In this document: positions 53,759 through 61,874 of the stretch, one piece after another | Position numbering within the stretch: position 1 is the stretch's first letter | Layout: each line of letters starts with the position of its first letter | DNA from: Chamaesiphon sp. 336R_metabinner_41 | GTDB lineage: Bacteria > Cyanobacteriota > Cyanobacteriia > Cyanobacteriales > Chamaesiphonaceae | DNA length: 64,000 nucleotides | NCBI GenBank assembly: GCA_025359915.1 | Contig: JANYDE010000084.1 | Coordinates: 1-64,000, forward strand | Reading direction: 5' to 3' | The notes under the pieces: generated by a model | Database searches by the model: none | Told to the model about the DNA's origin: nothing | Seen by the model: the letters and a program-made list of their open reading frames with translations, nothing else | Program-made: the position numbers and the translations under genes

Positions 53759-56700
53759 ATGCAACCATCTTTGTCTAACTCGAATCAAAACAGCGTCTCG
53801 GTAATAATTACGGCAGATGATAGCAGTGAATTTTTACCAGCGATAATTGAAAGTGTTCTGAATCAGACTTATCCAGGCATCGAGGTGATGGTAGTCGATG
53901 ATGGTTCGACTGATGACACCAGAGTAGTTTGCAATCGTTACCCAGGCGTAATCTATATTTACCAGGAGCGACAGGGTACTGCTATTGCTCGAAATACGGG
54001 CATGGGAGCCAGTAAGAGCGAATATGTAGTTTTCCTCGATCGTCATGACTGCTTGCTGCCTGACGCGATCGAAGTTGGGGTAGAGAAGTTAAATGCTAGG
54101 TCAGAAGTTGGCTTTGTTTTTGGTAATGATGGATGTAGATCGAATTATCTGGACGGAATAGATAGGAGTCAACGACTGCCTGACGATCCGCCAGCCATCG
54201 CCAGCTATGCCACAGTTTTAGCCGCTCAACACAAAATCCCCTGCGCTACAGCGATATTTCGGCGAGTGGTAGTCGAATCTGTGGGTGGCTTTGATCCGAG
54301 TTTGGGCGAGATGACAGATCTGAACCTATTACTTAAGATTGCGCGGGTATTTTCGATCGAATGTCACGATCGAGTAGTGTTAGCAGATCGAGATCGTAGT
54401 GAGCATGTCTCGAGTGCCTACGGCAGGCCAGATCCCAACGACTCAGCCAAAATGCTGAATCTTATATTGGCAGTTCATAGTTTGGAATGGGATTATGTAA
54501 TCCAAAGCGGGCAGCCTGAATACTTGGTTGCGTATGAGCTTGGACGCGCTAATTGGGTGAAATCTTTCGCATCAACTACTCAAGAATATTCATCAAATCA
54601 TCAGTCAAAAATCTGTCTGCAACACTTATTTGAACGGCAAGTAACGCAACATCCAGACCGCATTGCGGTTGTATTTGAAGACCAAAAATTAACTTATCAG
54701 GAGTTAAATCATCGCGCCAATCAATTGGCTCACTACCTACAAAGTTTGGGTGTGAAACCAAATATGTTAGTAGGGTTGTGTGTCGAAAGATCGTTAGAAA
54801 CAATTATTGGCATTTTAGGCATTCTCAAAGCGGGTGGAGCTTATTTACCGATCGATCCAAGCAATCCACCCGAACGTTCGGAATATATCTTAAAAGATGC
54901 CCAAGTTACGATCTTAATAACTACCGCTGATTTGGTAGCTAGTTTGGCTAATTGCGACCGAGTGATTTGTTTAGATACAGATTTACCGACAATTACGACG
55001 TATTCGATCAATAATCTAGTTGAGTCTAGACAGTCGGATAATTTGGCTTATGTTATTTATACTTCTGGTTCTACTGGACAGCCAAAGGGTGTATTAGTAA
55101 ATCATCAAAATGTGATTCGGCTATTTACATCGACAGACAATTGGTATCACTTCAACGAGCAAGATGTCTGGACGCTGTTTCACTCTTTTGCCTTTGATTT
55201 CTCTGTTTGGGAAATCTGGGGTGCATTGTTATATGGCGGAAAATTGGTAGTTGTCCCCTATTTTGTCAGTCGAGATCCGGCGGAATTCTATCGATTATTA
55301 GCATCTGAAAAAGTTACAGTTCTCAATCAAACGCCGTCAGCTTTTTATCAATTAAGTACCGTCGATGAGCGACTATATTTGAGCGAAAAGTTAAGTTTAC
55401 GAATAATTATTTTTGGCGGTGAAGCTCTGAATTTACCTAGTTTAGAGCCTTGGTTCGATCGACATGGGGACACGACACCCCAATTGGTCAACATGTATGG
55501 CATTACCGAAACTACCGTTCATGTCACCTATCGTCCGCTCAATCGTGCCGATTTACAATCAAAAGGTAGTCTCATCGGCGTTCCGATTCCCGATCTTCAG
55601 GTTTATCTATTAGATGAAGATCTTCAGCCTGTACCAGTTGGCACCAGCGCAGAAATGTATGTAGGTGGTGCAGGAGTAACTCAAGGTTATTGGCAACGAG
55701 CAGAATTAACGCAATCGCGATTCATCGATCATCCCTTCAGTCCAGCGGCGAATGCCAAGCTATATAAAACAGGTGATCTCGCTCGGTATTTGCCAGATGG
55801 AAACCTAGAATATATTGGACGGATCGATAACCAGGTGAAGATTCGCGGATTTCGGATCGAACTCGGTGAGATTGAAGCCGCACTCAGTCGGCATCCCGAC
55901 ATTGAAACCAGTGTAGTAATTGTGCGCGAAGACGTACCAGGTGATAAACGCTTGGTTGCTTATCTTGTCACCCAAAATTCTCAGATTTCAGCGAATGAAT
56001 TGCGGGCATTGTTGGCAGAGACATTGCCCGCTTATATGATTCCTAGTGGTTTCGAGATTGTCGCTACGTTCCCGCTGACTGTGAATGGAAAGGTTGACAG
56101 GCGGGCATTGTTGGCGAATCAAGTTGAGAGCCAAGTAATTAAGAATATCAGCGTGACTAGTTCAGCCGAAACTGATGTGACGACTAGTACTTTACCAAAA
56201 ACTTCGATTGAAAGTATTCTGATTAAAATTTGGTCAGAAGTTTTAGGACAACCGCAGATTGGAATCAATGATAATTTCTTCGATCTGGGTGGAAGTTCCG
56301 TATTAATTATTAAAGTTGGCGAACGGATCCAATCAGAATTAGACATTAAAACTTTACCGATTGTCAAGCTATTTCAGCATTCGACAATTGCCAAATTAGC
56401 TAAATATTTGGATACCGCAGCTAATCCGCCTAGTACTGATGATAAATTCACTAGCCGCGCCCAACGTCAGCAAGCAGCTCAGGGAAAATCGCCGAGTATT
56501 AATGATGGCATTGCGATCGTCGGAATGGCGGGTAGATTTCCTGGCGCGAGGACTGTTGACCAATTGTGGCAGAATCTTTGCGCCGGAATTGAGTCAACAA
56601 CTTTCTTTGAGGATGATGAGTTAGATCCCAGTATCGATCCTCAACTCAGACAGGATAGTAGTTATGTCAAAGCGAGGGGAATTATTGAGGGTGGTGAAAC

Positions 56701-59700
56701 ATTTGATGCCGCTTTTTTTGGGATTAGCCCCCGTGAAGCGGAGGTAATGGATCCGCAAGCGCGGGTTTTCTTAGAATTGGTAGTTGAAGCCTTAGAAAAT
56801 GCAGCTTATACACCAGATAAATTTGACGGATTGATTGGTTTGTATGCTGGTTCTGGCAACAATACTTATTTTGCTCAAAATATTTGTGGTCGTCAGGAAA
56901 TTGTCGATCGAGTTGGCGAGTTCCTGATCATGTTGGCAAATGACAAAGACTTCATCCAGACTCGTGCTGCGTATAAGCTCGATCTGACTGGGCCTGTGGT
57001 CAATCTCAATACCGCCTGTTCGACATCCTTGGTCGCTGTCAGTCATGCCTTTCAATCCTTAATCAGCCATCAGTGCGATATTGCTTTAGCAGGCGGCATT
57101 TCTCTAACTACGCCACAAAATAGTGGTTATCTGTCCCAATCAGGGGGGATGTTGTCACCAGATGGGCATTGTCGCCCCTTTGATGTCAATGGTCAGGGGA
57201 CAATGTTCAATAATGGGGCGGGTCTAGTCGTCCTGAAACGGCTGGAAGAGGCGATCGACGATGGCGACCGCATTTATGCGGTGATTCGCGGCGTAGGGAT
57301 GAATAATGATGGGGCGGATAAGGTCAGTTTTACTGCGCCCAGCGTCGATGGACAAGCTCAATCGATCGCGATGGCACAAGCTTATGCTGGTTTGCCGATC
57401 GAGAGTATTTCCTATATTGAAACCCACGGCACAGCGACACCATTAGGCGATCCGATCGAAATCGCCGCTCTGACCCAAGTATTTCGGACTCAGACCGATG
57501 CAAAACAATTTTGCGCGATCGGATCGATCAAAAGTAATATCGGGCATGTCGTCGCCGCAGCAGGTGCCGCTGGACTGATCAAAACAGCTCTAGCTCTCTA
57601 CCACAAACAAATTCCGGCAAGTCTCAATTTTGAGTCACCCAACCCGAAACTCGATCTGGAGAATAGTCCATTTTACGTCAATACTCAACTACTCCCCTGG
57701 GCTGAGGGCAATACTCCTCGCCGCGCGGGAGTGAGTTCCTTTGGTGTCGGTGGGACAAATGCCCATGTAGTTTTAGAAGAAGCTCCCCAGGTGCAACCTA
57801 ATACAGCTTCCCGTCCCCGTCAGTTATTATTACTTTCCGCCAAAACTGAGACAGCATTAGCGGCAATAGCAGCCAATTTAGCCCAACATCTCATCCAACA
57901 TCCAGACATTAACTTAGCCGATGTCGCCTACACCCTCAAGCGCGGACGCAAAGACTATAATTACCGTCGCTGTGTCGTCGCGGCAGATGTAACTGAGGCG
58001 ATCGCCGAATTACAAGCAGATGCTCCTCGTGACATGACTCGCCACACCACAACAGTCGATCGACCTGTCGTATTTATGTTCCCCGGACAAGGTTCCCAAT
58101 ATGTGGGCATGGGACAGAATCTCTACGAGGCTGAACTACTATATCGGGAAATAGTCGATCGATGCGCGGAAATCCTCAAACCTCTACTGGGCAAAGATTT
58201 ACGCGAGATTATGTATCCGGCTGCTGACGATGTTGTCACAGCAGAAATCTCTCTCAAACAAACCTTATATACCCAGCCAGCTCTATTCGTCACCGAATAC
58301 GCTCTGGCTAAACTGTGGCAAAGCTGGGGAGTCCAGCCCACTGCTACCATCGGACATAGTATCGGTGAATTTGTCTCTGCTTGTATCGCGGGAGTCTTTA
58401 GTTTAGAAGATGCCTTGATGCTGGTAGCTGCTCGGGGCAAATTGATGTGGGATTTACCTGGTGGATCGATGCTCTCTGTCCGATTAGCAGCAGCCGAGCT
58501 GGAGCCACGATTGACGGGTACGATCGCTATTGCGGCGATTAATGGTCCCACTCTATGCGTTGTCGCTGGGGAAACCGCCGAGATCGAATTGCTTCGCCGT
58601 CATCTGGAAGCTGAAGAAATTGCCTGTCGCGAGTTGTATACTTCTCATGCGTTCCATTCATCGATGATGGATCCGATTATTGCGCCATTTGCGGAGGTTG
58701 TCCGACGGGTAAAATTATCGCCACCCCAAATTCCCTTTGTCTCCACCGTAACGGGTGATTGGATTACGAACAATCAAGCGATCGATCCATGCTACTGGGC
58801 GACACATTTGCGCCAGACAGTGAGATTTGCTGATGGAATTCAAACTCTATGGCAACAGTCAGACCGAATTTTATTAGAAGTTGGGCCGAGAACAACTGCG
58901 ACGACTTTAGCGCGTCAACAAGCCCAAGATCTTCAACAGCAAATCGCCATTTCATCTCTAGCTGATAATAATTCTGAATTGACAGCATTATTTCAGGCAT
59001 TAGGACAACTCTGGTTGGCGGGTGGATCGATGCTCCAGGGGAGCGGCTCCGCCAACGATTGGCAGCAGTTTTATCAGCATGAAATTCGATCGCGAATTCC
59101 CTTGCCGACCTATCCCTTTGATCGACAACGCTATTGGATCGAACCTGGTCAAGCAACGCAGAAAGCAATTGTAGATCGAGGTAAAAATCCCGATATTGCT
59201 GATTGGTTCCATGTCCCTAGTTGGAAATCCTCGATCGTCCCCCAAGCACCGATAGATATAGCTACACCAACGCTCGTATTTGTCGATCGATCTGGGTTTG
59301 GCAAGAAATTAGCCAACCAAATTAGCAACCAAGCTAAAACAGTAATTACCGTTGAAATTGGCAAGAAATTTAAGAAGTTCGATCGAGAGCATTATCAAAT
59401 CGATCCAGCCAATCGGAGTGACTACGACCAATTAATTAAATCCTTGGTTGTTGATAACGTTGCACCCAAAAATATTCTCCATCTCTGGAATATCACCGCC
59501 AATCGTCAGCCGAAATTATCGATCGAGACAGTCGATCGGACTCAAGCATTAGGCTTCTATAGTATTCTCTATCTGAGTCAAGCACTCGAACAACAATACG
59601 ATTTGGCGGCACTGAAGCTATTAGTTGTCTCCGATCGTTTGCACAACGTAACTGGTTCAGATATTACTTGTCCAGAAAAATCGACTGTTCTTGGCCCCAT

Positions 59701-61828
59701 TCGAGTCATTCCCCAAGAATACAATCACATCAACTGCGTCAGTATTGACGTGGTATTACCGCAGGCTGGCAGTAAGCAAGAGCACAAACTAATCGCTCAA
59801 TTAATCAGTGAAATTAGCCAGAAATCAACTGATAAAATAATTGCTTATCGTCAGGATCGCCGCTGGGTAGAAACATTTGAACCGATTCGATTAGATCGAG
59901 CAGATCCCCACAAGTCACAATTTAAAACAGGCGGTGTTTACCTAATTACTGGCGGTTTGGGCGGGATTGGCTTGATCATGGCTGAATATTTAGCCACCAC
60001 CTTCCAAGCGAAACTAGTCTTAACTGGACGTTCGACTTTACCCGATCGAGATCGCTGGGAACAATGGATCGCCAATCATCATGATGGAGATGTTACTACT
60101 GAAAAAATCAGAAAAATTCAGGAACTAGAAACCTTAGGAGCAGAAGTTTTAGTCTTGAGTGCTGATGTTGCCAATCTCCAACAAATGCAAGCAGCTCTCT
60201 CCACTACCCACCAAAAATTCGGTCAACTTAATGGCGCAATTCATGCGGCGGCATTCATCGATCCCAAATCATTTGTTGGTATTGATAACACGACTAAAAC
60301 TGAAGTTAATTATCATTTTCTCCCCAAAATTACTGGAACTTTAGTCCTGTCCAAGTTACTTGCTGCCGAACAACTAGACTTCTGTTTAGTGATGTCTTCG
60401 ATTTCCACGTTGTTAGGTGGGTTAGGCTATGTTGGTTATGCTGCTGCCAATCAGTTTCTCAATACCTGGACACAGCAACAAAATCAAATCAGTACAACCC
60501 CTTGGGTGAGTATTAATTGGGATTTATGGAAAGTCGGTCTATTTGATGAAAATACCAGTTTAGCCCAGTTAGCCATCTTACCTGATGAAGGGATGAATGC
60601 CATGACGCGGGTACTATCAGGTACTGGTGTTGATCATGTAATTATTTCCACTGGCGAATTGCAGCCTCGGATCGATCGATGGGTAAAATTAACCTCCTTA
60701 CGCACTCAGGATGACGATCCGAGTTTATTCTCTTCCCCTGCCGAACTGAGCCAAGCGGGTGAATCGAACCAAAATTCGATTCTCTACGGGAGCGGCTCCG
60801 CCACCGAGCAAGCCATCACGCAGATCTGGCAAAAAATCCTCGGCATCAACAATATCGGACTCAAAGATGATTTCTTTGATTTAGGTGGTGACTCTCTTGT
60901 TGCCGTCCAATTATTTAACCTCATTAAAAAGACTTTTGGGCGACAATTACCTTTAGCTACATTAGTTCAAAAAAGAACAATTTCTGAGCTAGCGGAGCTA
61001 CTGAAAGAGGAAGAATCACCAACAGCCCAAACTTGGTCATCGCTAGTCCCGATCCAAACTGGAGAACCTCAAAACCCACCATTATTCTTTATCCATCCAG
61101 TTGGCGGCAACATTTTAGAATATTATCCTGTCGCCAAATATATGGGCAGGGAATACTCAATTTATGGACTCCAATCTCAGGGCTTGGACGGCAAACAAGC
61201 ATTTTTGGAACGAATTGAAGATATGGCTAGCCACTACATCCGCGAAATTCAGACCATTCAGCCTGATGGACCTTATTTTCTGATCGGTTATTCGATGGGT
61301 GCGACTATCGCCTATGAGATGTCGATCCAACTAAATCGTCAAGATCAGAAAGTAGCACTACTAGGAATATTGGATCAACCGGCACCTCAGACACCCCAAA
61401 TCCGGCCATCATGGCTCGAATCCATGTCGATCCATGCTAGCAACCTCTCCCAACTACAGCCAGAGCGACGGCTAAATTATATCAAAAATCGCACTCTCGA
61501 TCGATTCAGAGATTTTACGGAAAAAGACTATATTCTCGATGGGGTAAATATTGACGATCTGAATCCAGAAATCCTCAATATGCTTGATGCAAACATTGAA
61601 TCCGGCGAACACTATACACCCACAACTTATTCAGGTGACGTTACTCTCTTTAGGTGCAAGGTTCAGCCGATCATCGATGCTATTCAGCCTCAATTGGGGT
61701 GGGATCGAATTGTAACTGGAAATATCAATGTTTGTCCGATGGAAGGAGATCACTTCACCTTATTAAGAGAACCCTTTACTCGATTGATGGCAGAAAAATT
61801 AATGATTACGATTAAATCAGTACATTAA
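53759..61828 (+). CDS. hybrid megasynthase: GT2-A(Thr)-PCP-KS-AT-KR-ACP-TE
   Basis: 2689 residues. GT2-like domain 1-265, but DSD is DRH (94-96) and the catalytic MED is MTD (187), so it is probably inactive. No condensation domain follows; A domain about 280-790, pocket DFWNIGMVHK (Thr). PCP Ser847. KS with Cys1087, His1223, His1263. AT with Ser1534 in GHSIGEF and HAFH 1630-1633 (malonyl). KR with GGLGGIG (2065) and Tyr2227/Asn2231. ACP Ser2379. Thioesterase with Ser2512 in GYSMG, Asp2539 and His2665. Predicted product: Thr extended by one malonyl unit and ketoreduced, a statine-like amino-dihydroxy acid, hydrolysed or cyclised by the TE. Confidence 0.93.
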   Translation: MQPSLSNSNQNSVSVIITADDSSEFLPAIIESVLNQTYPGIEVMVVDDGSTDDTRVVCNRYPGVIYIYQERQGTAIARNTGMGASKSEYVVFLDRHDCLLPDAIEVGVEKLNARSEVGFVFGNDGCRSNYLDGIDRSQRLPDDPPAIASYATVLAAQHKIPCATAIFRRVVVESVGGFDPSLGEMTDLNLLLKIARVFSIECHDRVVLADRDRSEHVSSAYGRPDPNDSAKMLNLILAVHSLEWDYVIQSGQPEYLVAYELGRANWVKSFASTTQEYSSNHQSKICLQHLFERQVTQHPDRIAVVFEDQKLTYQELNHRANQLAHYLQSLGVKPNMLVGLCVERSLETIIGILGILKAGGAYLPIDPSNPPERSEYILKDAQVTILITTADLVASLANCDRVICLDTDLPTITTYSINNLVESRQSDNLAYVIYTSGSTGQPKGVLVNHQNVIRLFTSTDNWYHFNEQDVWTLFHSFAFDFSVWEIWGALLYGGKLVVVPYFVSRDPAEFYRLLASEKVTVLNQTPSAFYQLSTVDERLYLSEKLSLRIIIFGGEALNLPSLEPWFDRHGDTTPQLVNMYGITETTVHVTYRPLNRADLQSKGSLIGVPIPDLQVYLLDEDLQPVPVGTSAEMYVGGAGVTQGYWQRAELTQSRFIDHPFSPAANAKLYKTGDLARYLPDGNLEYIGRIDNQVKIRGFRIELGEIEAALSRHPDIETSVVIVREDVPGDKRLVAYLVTQNSQISANELRALLAETLPAYMIPSGFEIVATFPLTVNGKVDRRALLANQVESQVIKNISVTSSAETDVTTSTLPKTSIESILIKIWSEVLGQPQIGINDNFFDLGGSSVLIIKVGERIQSELDIKTLPIVKLFQHSTIAKLAKYLDTAANPPSTDDKFTSRAQRQQAAQGKSPSINDGIAIVGMAGRFPGARTVDQLWQNLCAGIESTTFFEDDELDPSIDPQLRQDSSYVKARGIIEGGETFDAAFFGISPREAEVMDPQARVFLELVVEALENAAYTPDKFDGLIGLYAGSGNNTYFAQNICGRQEIVDRVGEFLIMLANDKDFIQTRAAYKLDLTGPVVNLNTACSTSLVAVSHAFQSLISHQCDIALAGGISLTTPQNSGYLSQSGGMLSPDGHCRPFDVNGQGTMFNNGAGLVVLKRLEEAIDDGDRIYAVIRGVGMNNDGADKVSFTAPSVDGQAQSIAMAQAYAGLPIESISYIETHGTATPLGDPIEIAALTQVFRTQTDAKQFCAIGSIKSNIGHVVAAAGAAGLIKTALALYHKQIPASLNFESPNPKLDLENSPFYVNTQLLPWAEGNTPRRAGVSSFGVGGTNAHVVLEEAPQVQPNTASRPRQLLLLSAKTETALAAIAANLAQHLIQHPDINLADVAYTLKRGRKDYNYRRCVVAADVTEAIAELQADAPRDMTRHTTTVDRPVVFMFPGQGSQYVGMGQNLYEAELLYREIVDRCAEILKPLLGKDLREIMYPAADDVVTAEISLKQTLYTQPALFVTEYALAKLWQSWGVQPTATIGHSIGEFVSACIAGVFSLEDALMLVAARGKLMWDLPGGSMLSVRLAAAELEPRLTGTIAIAAINGPTLCVVAGETAEIELLRRHLEAEEIACRELYTSHAFHSSMMDPIIAPFAEVVRRVKLSPPQIPFVSTVTGDWITNNQAIDPCYWATHLRQTVRFADGIQTLWQQSDRILLEVGPRTTATTLARQQAQDLQQQIAISSLADNNSELTALFQALGQLWLAGGSMLQGSGSANDWQQFYQHEIRSRIPLPTYPFDRQRYWIEPGQATQKAIVDRGKNPDIADWFHVPSWKSSIVPQAPIDIATPTLVFVDRSGFGKKLANQISNQAKTVITVEIGKKFKKFDREHYQIDPANRSDYDQLIKSLVVDNVAPKNILHLWNITANRQPKLSIETVDRTQALGFYSILYLSQALEQQYDLAALKLLVVSDRLHNVTGSDITCPEKSTVLGPIRVIPQEYNHINCVSIDVVLPQAGSKQEHKLIAQLISEISQKSTDKIIAYRQDRRWVETFEPIRLDRADPHKSQFKTGGVYLITGGLGGIGLIMAEYLATTFQAKLVLTGRSTLPDRDRWEQWIANHHDGDVTTEKIRKIQELETLGAEVLVLSADVANLQQMQAALSTTHQKFGQLNGAIHAAAFIDPKSFVGIDNTTKTEVNYHFLPKITGTLVLSKLLAAEQLDFCLVMSSISTLLGGLGYVGYAAANQFLNTWTQQQNQISTTPWVSINWDLWKVGLFDENTSLAQLAILPDEGMNAMTRVLSGTGVDHVIISTGELQPRIDRWVKLTSLRTQDDDPSLFSSPAELSQAGESNQNSILYGSGSATEQAITQIWQKILGINNIGLKDDFFDLGGDSLVAVQLFNLIKKTFGRQLPLATLVQKRTISELAELLKEEESPTAQTWSSLVPIQTGEPQNPPLFFIHPVGGNILEYYPVAKYMGREYSIYGLQSQGLDGKQAFLERIEDMASHYIREIQTIQPDGPYFLIGYSMGATIAYEMSIQLNRQDQKVALLGILDQPAPQTPQIRPSWLESMSIHASNLSQLQPERRLNYIKNRTLDRFRDFTEKDYILDGVNIDDLNPEILNMLDANIESGEHYTPTTYSGDVTLFRCKVQPIIDAIQPQLGWDRIVTGNINVCPMEGDHFTLLREPFTRLMAEKLMITIKSVH
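59038..59058 (+). repeat. short interspersed repeat copy 5, post-AT linker
   Basis: Perfect core GGGAGCGGCTCCGCCAACGA preceded by G, translated in frame as GSGSAND in the region after the acyltransferase domain, absent from the aligned region of the other PKS, which reads QEVGSTSNW. Confidence 0.65.
60787..60806 (+). repeat. short interspersed repeat copy 6, KR-ACP linker
   Basis: GGGAGCGGCTCCGCCACCGA, one mismatch to the core, translated as GSGSATE between the ketoreductase and the carrier domain. Confidence 0.6.
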
Positions 61829-61874
61829 TAAAATTTAGCAAACTGATAATTTTTTATGTCTGCGGCAAAAAATA

